DNA of 18,541 nt. Source: an uncultured Clostridia bacterium (GTDB taxonomy: Bacteria; Bacillota; Clostridia; TANB77; CAG-508). The stretch's first letter is position 1; every line of letters begins with the position of its first letter. Positions 1-8,033 of this stretch are shown here, piece by piece. Made by a program: the position numbers and the translations under genes. The notes beneath the pieces are model-generated. The model saw only the letters and a program-made list of their open reading frames with translations. It was not told the DNA's origin and did not search any database. The DNA lies in the NCBI GenBank assembly GCA_934121905.1, contig CAKOVI010000016.1, forward strand, positions 1 to 18,541, read 5' to 3'.

Positions 1-50
1 AGCAACTCAATTATATATGATTTAAATCACTTTTTCAATTTTTAGTTATT

Positions 51-79
51 TTGTTTCACATCTATTGTAACACTACATT
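51..79 (+). promoter_or_regulatory. weak candidate promoter for yifB operon
   Basis: TTGTTT (51-56), a 17-base spacer and TACATT (74-79) resemble a sigma-A promoter. A transcript would begin about 86, just before the strong ribosome binding site at 89-95. The -10 is poor and the leader would be very short, so the operon may also be read from upstream of the window. Confidence 0.3.
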
Positions 80-101
80 TATAAAAAAAGGAGGAGAATA
101 T

Positions 102-1651
102 TTGTTATCAAAAATTAAGAGTATGTCATTAGAAGGCTTGAATGGATATTTAGTTGAAATACAATCAGATGTATCAGGAGGACTCCCAAGCTTTGAAGTC
201 GTTGGACTTCCAGATATTAGAGTAAAAGAAGCTAAAGAAAGGGTTAAATCTGCAATAAAAAATTCTAAGATAGAGTTTCCAAGTAGGAAAATTGTGGTGA
301 ATTTGGCTCCTGCTGATATTAGAAAAGAAGGGACTTTTTTTGATTTACCAATTGCAATAGGAATATTAAGTGCAATTGGAGAGATTGGTGAAATTAGAAT
401 TAAAAATTTTGAAAGTACAGTATTTTTAGGAGAATTATCTTTAGATGGAAATATTAATAGTGTAAGTGGAGTTTTGCCAATGTGCATAGAAGCACTAGAA
501 TTAGGAATAAAAAGAGTAGTGCTTCCAAAGGGTAATGCGATGGAAGCATCTGTTGTGAAAGATTTAGACATTATACCAGTAGAAAATTTAAATGAAGTTT
601 TGAAATATTTAAGAGGAGAAGTAAATATTGAAAAATATATATCAAATGAAAATGTAAACCTGGAAAATATATGTGATTATTTTGTTGATTTTGCGGAGGT
701 AAAAGGCCAAGAAAATGCTAAGAGAGCTTTAGAAATTGCTTCAACTGGGTCTCATAATTGTTTACTAATTCGGAAGTCCACGGATCTGGAAAAACAATGC
801 TATCTGAAAGAATTACAACAATTTTGCCAGATTTGACATTTGAAGAAGCTTTGGAGATTACGAAAATTCATAGTATATCTGGAGAAATTCAAAATAGGCA
901 AGGCTTAATAACAAAAAGGCCATTTAGAAGACCACATCACACAAGTTCACCGATATCTATAATAGGAGGAGGTAGAGTTCCAAAGCCAGGAGAAATAAGC
1001 TTAGCACATTTTGGGGTTCTATTTTTGGATGAGCTTACAGAATTTAAAAAAAGTACACTAGAAGTTTTGAGAGGACCTTTAGAAGATAGATATGTAACAA
1101 TAAGTAGAGTGAATTCTACACTTACATATCCTGCAAATTTTATGTTGGTTGCAAGTATGAATCCATGTCCATGTGGCTATTATGGAACAGATGATGAAAA
1201 ATGTAAGTGTACAGAACAATCAATATCAAATTATATAGGAAAATTAAGTGGTCCACTGTTAGACAGAATAGACTTACATATAGAAGTTAAACCTGTTGAA
1301 TATAAGAAAATCAGTTCAACTGAAAAAATAGAAACTTCAAGAGAAATTAGAAAAAGAGTAAATAATGCGAGAAAAATACAGTTAGAAAGATATAAAAAAC
1401 TAAATATACACTCAAACAGCGAATTAACACCAAAACTTATAGAAAAATATTGTAAAATTGATGAACCATCAAAAGAACTTTTACGAAAAGCCTTTGAAAG
1501 GCTAGGACTAAGCGGTAGAGCATATGCAAGGATTTTAAAAGTTGCAAGGTCAATTGCTGATTTAGAAGGAAAAGAAAATATTGATAAAATGCATATTGCA
1601 GAAGCTATTCAATATAGAAGCCTAGATAGAAAATATTGGAGGAGAAGCTAG
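102..1651 (+). pseudogene. comM: YifB/ComM-family Mg-chelatase-like AAA+ ATPase, frameshifted in Walker A
   Basis: YifB/ComM is a hexameric AAA+ helicase-like ATPase; ComM promotes branch migration during natural transformation. The start is TTG at 102, seven bases after an AGGAGGAG-type site at 89-95, giving LSKIKSMSLEGLNGY as in the family. The N-terminal ChlI-like domain, the ATPase core (FRRPHHTSS, Walker B region LFLDEL, sensor region MNPCPCGYYG) and the C-terminal domain (GLSGRAYARILKVARSIADL) are all present. The frame changes in the P-loop. Removing C771 and C781 restores LLIGSPGSGKTML and gives one 515-residue protein of normal family length. As written, frame 1 ends at 836 and the rest is read in another frame. 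dprA starts two bases after the stop, as expected of a competence/recombination operon. This is either a very recent pseudogene or a sequence error. Confidence 0.88.
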
Positions 1652-1653
1652 GA

Positions 1654-2514
1654 ATGGAAATATTAAATATTGAGAATAATCTATACCCAGAAATGTTAAG
1701 AAAGATAAAAAATCCACCTAAGAAATTGTATGTGTGTGGAAATAAAATGGCTTTAAATTCAAATTGTATATCAGTTGTTGGGTCAAGAACTAATACAAAA
1801 TACGGAGAAAAGTGGTGTAAAAAGTTTGTTAAAGAATTTATTAATTATGGTGTAACAATAGTAAGCGGAATGGCACTTGGAATAGATAAAATTGCACATG
1901 AAAGTGCTATAAATAATGGAGGGACAACAATAGCTGTTATGCCAAGTGGATTTAATAATATATATCCAAAAGAAAATTTAAAATTATATGAACAAATAAT
2001 TTTAAGTGGAGGGTGTGTAATTACAGAATATAATCCAAATGAAAAAGCATCGTCTAAAAAATTTTTAGAAAGAAACCGAATTGTAAGTGGAATTTCAATT
2101 GCGACAATAGTTGTAGAAGCAGCATACAGAAGTGGGACAAGTGTCACAGCAAAATTGGCAAAAGAGCAGAAAAAAGACGTATATTGCATACCAGGAAGTT
2201 TAGATAATCCTAAAAGCATAGGAACAAATAAATTAATTAAAGAATTTGCAAAAATTGTGTTATCACCAAATGATGTACTAGAAAATTATAAATTTTTGCA
2301 TAAAAACGATAAAATAATAACAACTAATATTCAAAGTATTCCAAAAGAATATGAAGAAATCTATGAAAATATAACTGATATTCCAATAAGTACAAATGAA
2401 ATTGCAAAGAAAATAAATGCTGATTTAAAAGAAATAATTTCAAAATTAACAATGCTTGAATTAGATGGAAAAATAAAAAAAATCGCAGGAGATAGGTATA
2501 TAAGGAGTGAGTAA
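1654..2514 (+). CDS. dprA: DNA-processing protein DprA
   Basis: DprA binds incoming single-stranded DNA in the cytoplasm and loads RecA during transformation and recombination. The 286-residue product has the Rossmann-like fold with SVVGSRTNTKYG (residues 40-51), SGMALGIDKIAH (71-82), the GGTTIAVMPSG segment, FLERNRIVSG (137-146) and EAAYRSGTSVTAKLA. A C-terminal winged-helix-like tail covers roughly residues 225-286. The start chosen is ATG 1654, nine bases after GGAGGAG (1638-1644). An upstream in-frame ATG at 1636 would lie inside yifB and include the ribosome binding site. The gene is two bases downstream of yifB and directly followed by yraN, so the three are probably co-transcribed. No missing motif was noticed. 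Confidence 0.95.
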   Translation: MEILNIENNLYPEMLRKIKNPPKKLYVCGNKMALNSNCISVVGSRTNTKYGEKWCKKFVKEFINYGVTIVSGMALGIDKIAHESAINNGGTTIAVMPSGFNNIYPKENLKLYEQIILSGGCVITEYNPNEKASSKKFLERNRIVSGISIATIVVEAAYRSGTSVTAKLAKEQKKDVYCIPGSLDNPKSIGTNKLIKEFAKIVLSPNDVLENYKFLHKNDKIITTNIQSIPKEYEEIYENITDIPISTNEIAKKINADLKEIISKLTMLELDGKIKKIAGDRYIRSE

Positions 2515-2516
2515 AA

Positions 2517-2876
2517 ATCAATAACAAAGAAATTGGAAATGTAGGAGAAGAAATATGTTCAAGGTATTTAAAAAGTATAGGATATAAAATTGTAGCAAGA
2601 AATTTTTGTTGCAAACAGGGAGAAGTGGATATTATTGCGAAAGATAAAGATGAATATGTATTTATTGAAGTAAAAACTAGAAGCAATTTGTGTTATGGAT
2701 TGCCAAGAGAAGCAGTAAATATTTATAAAAGAAAACATATATACAACACAGCAAAATATTATATATATAAAAACAAATTAAAAGGTAAATTTATTAGGTT
2801 TGATGTAGTAGAAATTTATATAACAAAAAATAAATATAAACTGATGCATTTGAAAAAAGTTGACATAAATTATTGA
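2517..2876 (+). CDS. yraN: YraN/UPF0102-family nuclease-like protein, non-canonical ATC start
   Basis: UPF0102 proteins are small, endonuclease-like (Holliday-junction-resolvase-type fold) proteins often encoded beside dprA; their function is not settled. The reading frame gives NNKEIGNVGEEICSRYL, then RNFCCKQGEVDIIAKD and EYVFIEVKTRSN, the conserved G..GE, GE(I/V)D and E.K active-site-like motifs. The frame is open only from 2511 because TGA is at 2508-2510. It has no ATG, GTG or TTG before GTG 2625, which would delete the first two motifs. The ribosome binding site AAGGAG (2502-2507) points to ATC at 2517, nine bases on, in the place where homologues begin with Met. This predicts 119 residues, the normal length. 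ATC is a very rare start, so an ATG-to-ATC error or mutation is equally possible. dprA ends at 2514, just before. Confidence 0.8.
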   Translation: MNNKEIGNVGEEICSRYLKSIGYKIVARNFCCKQGEVDIIAKDKDEYVFIEVKTRSNLCYGLPREAVNIYKRKHIYNTAKYYIYKNKLKGKFIRFDVVEIYITKNKYKLMHLKKVDINY

Positions 2877-2901
2877 TTTAAAGTAAAAAATATAGTAAAA
2901 T
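2873..2901 (+). promoter_or_regulatory. promoter for rsmA
   Basis: TTGATT (2873-2878), a 17-base spacer and TAAAAT (2896-2901) fit a sigma-A promoter overlapping the yraN stop codon. Initiation would be near 2908, giving a leader of about 47 bases before rsmA. Confidence 0.55.
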
Positions 2902-2947
2902 ATTTCCGAAAGGCAAAGGCAGAAATATTTTAAACCTTTGGTAAAGG
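2897..2947 (+). promoter_or_regulatory. rsmA leader with competing RNA pairings around the ribosome binding site
   Basis: CCTTT at 2935-2939 can pair with AAAGG at 2943-2947, which is the rsmA ribosome binding site. CCTTTG at 2935-2940 can instead pair with CAAAGG at 2914-2919 and leave the site free. A third element, the perfect 10-base inverted repeat AAAATATTTC (2897-2906) and GAAATATTTT (2922-2931), would form only in read-through transcripts because its left arm overlaps the -10 box. Pairings are read directly; a switching role is inference. Confidence 0.35.
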
Positions 2948-2954
2948 AGAAAGA

Positions 2955-3836
2955 ATGAACGTATTAGAAGAAACAAAGTTTTTAATGAAAAAATATAAAA
3001 TAAAGGCAAATAAAAGCCTTGGACAGAACTTTTTAATAGACGATAATGTAATAGAAGACATAGTCAATGGAGCAAATATTCAAAATAATGACTTAGTAAT
3101 TGAAATTGGCCCAGGACTAGGTAGTATGACAGCTTTATTAGTTCAAAAAGCTAAAAAGGTTATATGTATAGAATTAGACAAAAAAATGATACAAATTTTA
3201 AATGATAGATTTATAGCATACAATAATATTGAATTAATAAATGATGATGTTTTAAAAATAAATTTAAACGAAATTATAAAACAGGAAAAAGAAGAAAATC
3301 AAATAAAGGATGTAAAGATAGTAGCTAATTTACCTTATTACATTACAACACCAATAATAATGAAATTGCTAGAAGAAAATTTAGATATAGAAAGCATTAC
3401 AGTAATGATTCAAAAAGAAGTAGCAGATAGGCTAATAGAAACACCAAGTGGCAAGAACACAGGAGCCATTACCTATACTGTTTATTACTATTGTGAATCT
3501 CAAAAAATAAGGGAAGTTTCAAATACATCTTTTATCCCAATGCCTGAGGTTACATCAGAAGTTATAAATTTGAAATTAAGAAAAGAACCTGCAATCGATG
3601 TAGAAAATAAAAAAGTGCTATTTAATATTATCAAAAGTGCTTTTATGCAAAGAAGAAAAACTTTAGTAAATGCACTTGTAAATACAGGTGTTTTTAAGTC
3701 AAAAGAGGAAGGTTTAAAGATTTTAAAAACACTTAATTTGAGAGAAGATATTAGAGCGGAAAATCTTACTATTGAAGATTTTGGTAGAATTTGTAATATT
3801 TTTTGTGAAGGTGCAAAGAGACAGATGGCTAAATAA
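2955..3836 (+). CDS. rsmA: 16S rRNA (adenine1518/1519-N6)-dimethyltransferase RsmA/KsgA
   Basis: The enzyme uses S-adenosylmethionine to dimethylate two adjacent adenines in helix 45 of 16S rRNA and acts as a late 30S assembly checkpoint. In the 293-residue product I see the N-terminal SLGQNFL signature (21-27), SAM motif I EIGPGLGSMT (50-59), acidic motif ELD (73-75) and catalytic motif NLPYYITTP (125-133). The C-terminal helical domain includes SAFMQRRKTLVNAL. The start is ATG 2955, five bases after AAAGGAG (2943-2949). It has its own likely promoter at 2873-2901 but could also be read through from yraN. Length and motifs are normal for the family. Confidence 0.96.
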   Translation: MNVLEETKFLMKKYKIKANKSLGQNFLIDDNVIEDIVNGANIQNNDLVIEIGPGLGSMTALLVQKAKKVICIELDKKMIQILNDRFIAYNNIELINDDVLKINLNEIIKQEKEENQIKDVKIVANLPYYITTPIIMKLLEENLDIESITVMIQKEVADRLIETPSGKNTGAITYTVYYYCESQKIREVSNTSFIPMPEVTSEVINLKLRKEPAIDVENKKVLFNIIKSAFMQRRKTLVNALVNTGVFKSKEEGLKILKTLNLREDIRAENLTIEDFGRICNIFCEGAKRQMAK

Positions 3837-3856
3837 CTGGTTTAAATGAAAATTTT

Positions 3857-3873
3857 ATGAAAACTATTTTCAT
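3857..3873 (+). repeat. AT-rich inverted repeat after rsmA
   Basis: ATGAAAA, three bases, then TTTTCAT form a perfect seven-base hairpin 20 bases after the rsmA stop, followed by TTTG. It could be a weak terminator, but it overlaps the proposed -35 of the sortase promoter and may equally be an operator or chance. Confidence 0.25.
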
Positions 3874-3895
3874 TTTGCCTAAAAGATGGTATAAT
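3867..3895 (+). promoter_or_regulatory. extended -10 promoter for the sortase gene
   Basis: A perfect TATAAT (3890-3895) is preceded by TGG, an extended -10 element. At 17 bases upstream lies TTTTCA (3867-3872), a modest -35. Transcription would begin near 3902, close to the ribosome binding site. Confidence 0.6.
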
Positions 3896-3923
3896 AGAAC
3901 AAGATGTGAGAGAGGAGGAATAT

Positions 3924-4640
3924 ATGAATCAAATATTACTAACAGAAAAAATATATATAACTCCAGAATTAAAAAAGAAAAAGAAAATGTACAAAATAAA
4001 TTTCATAGTTTCAATAATATTAATTGTTATCCTATTTTCTTTTTATGCATATGCAGAATATGATAGAAATAAAAATGCAGACATTTCGCAAGACATTTTA
4101 GCAGGAATGGATGATGACAATACCAAAATGAGTAATAAAAGTGATGTATGGGTAGTTGCACTAGATGGAAGTGATGACCATCAAGGAATAGCAGAAGGAT
4201 ATAAGACAACCAGTACAAGTCTTACAAATACATATAAAGTAGATGGTAAAACATATGAAATGGTAGGGTCTATAAATATACCATCAATAAATGTAGATTA
4301 TCCAATTCTATCTGAAACATCAGATAGTTTGTTAAAAGTTTCTGTATGTAAATTCTGGGGAAGTAATCCAAACGAAGTTGGAAATTTGTGTATAGCAGGA
4401 CACAACTATAGAAACAAAAGATTTTTTAGTAAAGTACCAACATTATCAGTTGGAGATATTATCGAAATAACAGACTTAAATAAAAAGACATTAAAATATT
4501 CGGTCTATGATAAATATACAGTAGACCCTGAAGACACAAGTTGCACTAGTCAAATTACAAATGGAAAGAAAATAGTAACACTAATTACATGTACAAACGA
4601 TAGTAAACAAAGGGTAATTGTACAAGCAAAAGAAGTATAA
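3924..4640 (+). CDS. membrane-anchored sortase-family transpeptidase
   Basis: Sortases cleave a C-terminal sorting signal of exported proteins and join the protein to cell-wall peptidoglycan or to pilin subunits. The 238-residue protein has a basic cytoplasmic N-terminus, one membrane segment (about 26-44) and an extracellular linker rich in Asp and Ser. The sortase beta-barrel follows, with catalytic His160 (IAGHNYR), Cys223 (TLITC) and Arg230 (QRVIVQ). The start is ATG 3924, five bases after AGGAGG (3913-3918). A GTG at 3906 would lie upstream of that site. Class is uncertain: the short barrel and TLITC motif fit class D or related sortases better than class A or B, but I cannot place it. 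No LPXTG-like substrate or pilin gene lies nearby, so it appears to be an unlinked (housekeeping-type) sortase. A strong hairpin follows the stop. Confidence 0.9.
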   Translation: MNQILLTEKIYITPELKKKKKMYKINFIVSIILIVILFSFYAYAEYDRNKNADISQDILAGMDDDNTKMSNKSDVWVVALDGSDDHQGIAEGYKTTSTSLTNTYKVDGKTYEMVGSINIPSINVDYPILSETSDSLLKVSVCKFWGSNPNEVGNLCIAGHNYRNKRFFSKVPTLSVGDIIEITDLNKKTLKYSVYDKYTVDPEDTSCTSQITNGKKIVTLITCTNDSKQRVIVQAKEV

Positions 4641-4684
4641 AAAAATATCTTTTCGAAAATATTAAAATTCGAAAAGATATTTTT
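4641..4684. terminator. bidirectional intrinsic terminator between convergent genes
   Basis: A perfect 17-base stem, AAAAATATCTTTTCGAA (4641-4657) with its complement at 4668-4684, has a ten-base loop. It begins immediately after the sortase stop and lies eight bases from the end of the minus-strand regulator. A- and T-runs flank both sides, so it can serve both genes. Confidence 0.8.
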
Positions 4685-4692
4685 AATATTAA

Positions 4693-4929
4693 TTAATCTT
4701 GTTCTACATCATTAAAAATGGGGTCACTGAAAAATTCCAGTAAAGTTATATTAAAACCTTCACAAACATGTAAAAGGGTATCTAATTTTATTAGTTCTGT
4801 TGTACCATTCATAAATGAACATAGTGTAGAACGTGGTATTCCAGAAGCTTTAAATAATGCCCATATAGACATATTGTTTTTATCTAAATAATAACGCATA
4901 CGTTTACGAACAGCATCTGCTAAAGTCAT
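4693..4929 (-). CDS. small XRE-family helix-turn-helix regulator
   Basis: The 78-residue protein is essentially a single cro/C1-type helix-turn-helix domain. The pattern is an N-terminal helix (ADAVRKRMRYYLDKNN), then MSIWALFKASGIPRSTLCSFMNGTTELIKLDTLLHVCEGFNITLLEFF. The turn falls around ASGIPRSTL and a closing helix follows. There is no oligomerisation or sensor domain. The start is ATG at 4929-4927, with GAGGTGAT just upstream on the minus strand. It converges on the sortase gene and is divergent from the oxidoreductase at 5104, across a 174-base gap containing a palindrome that it may bind. Target genes are unknown. Confidence 0.8.
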   Translation of the reverse strand: MTLADAVRKRMRYYLDKNNMSIWALFKASGIPRSTLCSFMNGTTELIKLDTLLHVCEGFNITLLEFFSDPIFNDVEQD

Positions 4930-5012
4930 GTATTATCACCTCAATTATTTTGAAATATATAAAAGTATAACAAGAAAAATGTTTAAAATAGTCTATCTGA
5001 ACATACTTACAG

Positions 5013-5025
5013 GTACATTTTGTAC
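5013..5025. promoter_or_regulatory. candidate operator palindrome
   Basis: GTACATTTTGTAC is a perfect inverted repeat (five-base arms, three-base centre) in the divergent gap between the XRE gene and the oxidoreductase. The remainder of the 4930-5103 gap is AT-rich; I found TATACT on the minus strand but no convincing -35 for either gene. Confidence 0.35.
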
Positions 5026-5103
5026 ATCTATAAATAAACTTATATTCGTAATAAAAGTTTTAACAAAAAATAAAAAAATATTCATATTCTAAAGGAGAGG
5101 TTT

Positions 5104-6327
5104 ATGAAAAATGTTATAGTAATAGGAGCAGGAGCATCAGGTTTAATTGCAGCAATATATGCAAAATCTAAAGGAAATAATGTGATTTTGCTTGAGAAAA
5201 ATGAAATATGTGGCAAAAAAATTTTAGCAACTGGAAATGGAAGATGCAATTTTTGGAATGAAAATCAAAGGTTAGAACATTATAGAAGTTCAAATTTTGA
5301 GAAAATAGAGAAAATTATTAATAATAAAAATAGAGAAGAAATATTAAAGTTTTTTGAGAAAATAGGAATAGAACCTAAAATAAAAAATGGATATTACTAT
5401 CCAAATTCAAATCAAGCCATAAGTATAAAAAAAGCTTTAGAGTTAGAGGCTAAAAAACAGAATGTAACAATAAAAACAGATTCGGAAGTAGTAGATTTGA
5501 AAAAAGAAAAAGAGGATTTTAAAGTTATATTAAAAAATGGACAAGAAATTATATCAAATTCAGTAATTTTAGCAACAGGTTCTAAAGCAGCACCTAAAAC
5601 AGGTTCAGATGGCATAGGATATCAAATATGTAAAAAATTTAATCATACAATTGTAAAACCATTACCTGCACTTGTACAACTAAAAGCGGATGGAAAATTT
5701 TTAAAAGACTGGGAAGGAATTAGGACAGATGTTTTAATAAAATTATATGAAAATGGTAAGAAAATTGGTGAAGAAATTGGCGAGATTCAGCTTACAAATT
5801 ATGGAATTAGTGGAATTTGTGTATTTAATTTAAGTGGAAGAGTTTCAAGAGGATTAAATGAGAATAAAAAAGAAAATGTAAGAATAAATTTTTTGAATAG
5901 TTTGAATATAAATTCTTCAAAAGATTTTATAGAATGGATGAATAAGCGAAATTTGTTAGTGAAAGATAGAAGCATATTTGAACTTTTAGAAGGAGTCCTT
6001 AATTATAAACTTGTAAATGTTTTGCTAAAAAAATCTAAAATAAATAATAATATGAAATGGGAAGAATTAAGTCTATCATCAAAAAATGATTTAGCTGAAA
6101 ATATTACAAGTTTTGAACTAGATATTATTGGAACAAATTCATTTGACAAGGCTCAGGTATGTTCAGGAGGAATTCTTTTAAATGAGATTGATGTAAATGA
6201 TATGCAATCTTTGAAAGTAAAAGGTTTATATATAATAGGAGAATTACTAGATGTAGATGGAGACTGCGGTGGATATAATTTAGAATGGGCTTGGATTACA
6301 GGAATGATTGCAGGAAGCAGAATTTAG
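5104..6327 (+). CDS. HI0933/YhiN (BaiN)-family FAD-dependent oxidoreductase
   Basis: This 407-residue flavoprotein belongs to the HI0933/YhiN family, in which one characterised relative (BaiN) acts in bile-acid metabolism; most members have no known substrate. It starts with the FAD-binding motif VIVIGAGASGLIAA (4-17) and has the family segment KKILATGNGRCNFWN (about 38-52). The C-terminal family signature covers QVCSGGILLNEI, then LYIIGELLDVDGDCGGYNLEWAWITG, where the Gly-rich loop closes over the flavin. The start is ATG 5104, after AAAGGAGAGG. The next flavoprotein gene starts nine bases after the stop, so the two are co-transcribed. Function beyond FAD-dependent redox chemistry cannot be told from sequence. 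Confidence 0.9.
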   Translation: MKNVIVIGAGASGLIAAIYAKSKGNNVILLEKNEICGKKILATGNGRCNFWNENQRLEHYRSSNFEKIEKIINNKNREEILKFFEKIGIEPKIKNGYYYPNSNQAISIKKALELEAKKQNVTIKTDSEVVDLKKEKEDFKVILKNGQEIISNSVILATGSKAAPKTGSDGIGYQICKKFNHTIVKPLPALVQLKADGKFLKDWEGIRTDVLIKLYENGKKIGEEIGEIQLTNYGISGICVFNLSGRVSRGLNENKKENVRINFLNSLNINSSKDFIEWMNKRNLLVKDRSIFELLEGVLNYKLVNVLLKKSKINNNMKWEELSLSSKNDLAENITSFELDIIGTNSFDKAQVCSGGILLNEIDVNDMQSLKVKGLYIIGELLDVDGDCGGYNLEWAWITGMIAGSRI

Positions 6328-6336
6328 GAGGATTAT

Positions 6337-7944
6337 ATGATTAGACTAAGGCAAATAGATATAGGTGTAGATATTGCAGAAGAAAATGCAGAGATTTTAA
6401 AACAATGTGCCAAAAAGCTTAGAATAAGAGAAAATCAAATACAAGGGTGCAAAATAATAAAAAAGTCAATAGATGCAAGAGATAAAAGCAAAATAGTATA
6501 TTGTTATGAAATAGATGTTGAATTTAGAAATATAGAAGATGAAGAAAATATATTAAAAAAGAACAAATCTAAAGATATTTTTAAAACAGAAAAAGAAGAA
6601 TATCAGTTTAAAATAACAGGAAAAGAGCCAATAAAAAATAGACCTGTAATTGTAGGAGCAGGACCAGCAGGACTTTTTTCAGCTTATATGCTTGCAAGTT
6701 ATGGATATAGACCATTAGTAATAGAAAGAGGAGAACAGATTGAGAAAAGAGTAGAAACTGTACAAAAATTCTGGGACACAGGTATCTTAAATCCTGAATC
6801 AAATGTGCAATTTGGAGAAGGAGGGGCAGGGACTTTTTCTGATGGAAAATTAAATACACTAGTAAAAGATAGAGAACATAGGAAACAAAAGGTATTAGAA
6901 ATATTTGTTAAAATGGGTGCACCAGAAGAAATTTTATATTTAAGTAAACCACATATTGGAACAGATTTATTAAGAAATGTTATAATAAATTTAAGAAATG
7001 AGATAATAAATTTAGGTGGCGAAATAAGGTATAACACACGTTTAACAGATATAAATATTGAAAATGGACAGGTAAAAAATGTTCAGGTAAATAATAGAGA
7101 AATAATTGAAACTGATGTACTTATATTAGCAATTGGTCATAGTGCAAGAGATACATTCAAAATGTTAAATAAAAGACAAATTACTATGGAGCAAAAGCCA
7201 TTTGCGGTAGGAGTTAGAGTTCAACATCCACAAGATGTAATAAATGAGGCACAGTATGGGAAATTTAAAGAATTTTTAAGACCTGCATCATATAAATTAA
7301 CATATCATGCAAGTAATGGAAGAGGTGTATATTCTTTTTGTATGTGTCCTGGTGGTTATGTTGTAAATTCATCATCTGAGGAAGGTAGACTTGCAATAAA
7401 TGGAATGAGTAATCACAAAAGAGATACTAAAAATGCAAATTCTGCTATTGTTGTAACAGTTACACCCAAAGACTTTGGAGATGATTTATTTGGAGGAATG
7501 AAATTTCAAGAAGAATTAGAAAGAAAGGCATATATTGTTGGAAAAGGAAAAATTCCAGTACAATATATGGGAGATTTCTTAGAAACATCAATTAATAATG
7601 AATTTAAAGAAATAGAGCCAGTATTTAAAGGAAACTATGAATTTGCAAATCTAAAAGAAATATTGCCAGAGTTTATTACTCTGCCTTTGCAAGAAGCTTT
7701 TGTTGATTTTGATAGGAAAATACATGGATTTGCAAATAAGAATGCTATACTTGCAGCAGTGGAAACTAGAACTTCATCTCCTTTAAGAATAATAAGAAAT
7801 GAATGTGGGCAAAGTAGTGTGAAAGGTTTATATCCAGCAGGAGAAGGTGCAGGTTATGCAGGGGGAATAATGTCTGCTGCTATGGATGGAATAAAGATTG
7901 CTGAATATGTTATGGAAGAAAAGACCAACTATAAAGAGTTCTAA
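6337..7944 (+). CDS. COG2509-type FAD-dependent dehydrogenase
   Basis: The 535-residue protein matches the uncharacterised FAD-dependent dehydrogenase family common in Firmicutes. An N-terminal ferredoxin-like domain (about 1-95, with RDKSKIVYCYEIDVEF) precedes a Rossmann FAD site, VIVGAGPAGLFSAYML (104-119). Next is FGEGGAGTFSDGKLNTLVKD, then GVRVQHPQ and FCMCPGGYVVNSSSEEG. The C-terminal GLYPAGEGAGYAGGIMSAAMDGI segment positions the flavin. The ribosome binding site AGGAGG lies in the nine-base gap after the preceding flavoprotein gene. The last codons also form the left arm of a hairpin terminator. Substrate and partner are unknown. Two neighbouring flavoproteins in one operon may be a chance housekeeping pairing. 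Confidence 0.9.
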   Translation: MIRLRQIDIGVDIAEENAEILKQCAKKLRIRENQIQGCKIIKKSIDARDKSKIVYCYEIDVEFRNIEDEENILKKNKSKDIFKTEKEEYQFKITGKEPIKNRPVIVGAGPAGLFSAYMLASYGYRPLVIERGEQIEKRVETVQKFWDTGILNPESNVQFGEGGAGTFSDGKLNTLVKDREHRKQKVLEIFVKMGAPEEILYLSKPHIGTDLLRNVIINLRNEIINLGGEIRYNTRLTDINIENGQVKNVQVNNREIIETDVLILAIGHSARDTFKMLNKRQITMEQKPFAVGVRVQHPQDVINEAQYGKFKEFLRPASYKLTYHASNGRGVYSFCMCPGGYVVNSSSEEGRLAINGMSNHKRDTKNANSAIVVTVTPKDFGDDLFGGMKFQEELERKAYIVGKGKIPVQYMGDFLETSINNEFKEIEPVFKGNYEFANLKEILPEFITLPLQEAFVDFDRKIHGFANKNAILAAVETRTSSPLRIIRNECGQSSVKGLYPAGEGAGYAGGIMSAAMDGIKIAEYVMEEKTNYKEF

Positions 7945-7961
7945 CTTTTTATAGTTGGTCT
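7922..7961. terminator. hairpin terminator overlapping the end of the dehydrogenase gene
   Basis: AGACCAACTATAAA (7922-7935) pairs perfectly with 7948-7961 across a 12-base loop that contains the stop codon. The plus-strand U-tract is weak. On the minus strand the stem is followed by a T-rich run, so it may also end transcription of the convergent regulator at 8034-8387. Confidence 0.6.
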
Positions 7962-8033
7962 ATATAATTGATTAACAAAAATTACGAATATATTATATTT
8001 ATTAATGATAAATAATTTATAAAGAGAATATTT

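Noticed and set aside
62..571. Long minus-strand open frame opposite yifB
   Set aside because: It has no ribosome binding site or recognisable protein pattern and mirrors the codon bias of a clear plus-strand family member. Many similar antisense frames elsewhere were rejected for the same reason.
2897..2940. H-type pseudoknot (preQ1-like riboswitch) before rsmA
   Set aside because: The third loop would be only three bases across a ten-base stem, which is sterically implausible, and the left arm lies upstream of the likely transcript start.
3857..4063. 68-residue ORF ahead of the sortase
   Set aside because: It overlaps the promoter and the sortase gene in another frame and its product is a shadow of the sortase N-terminus.
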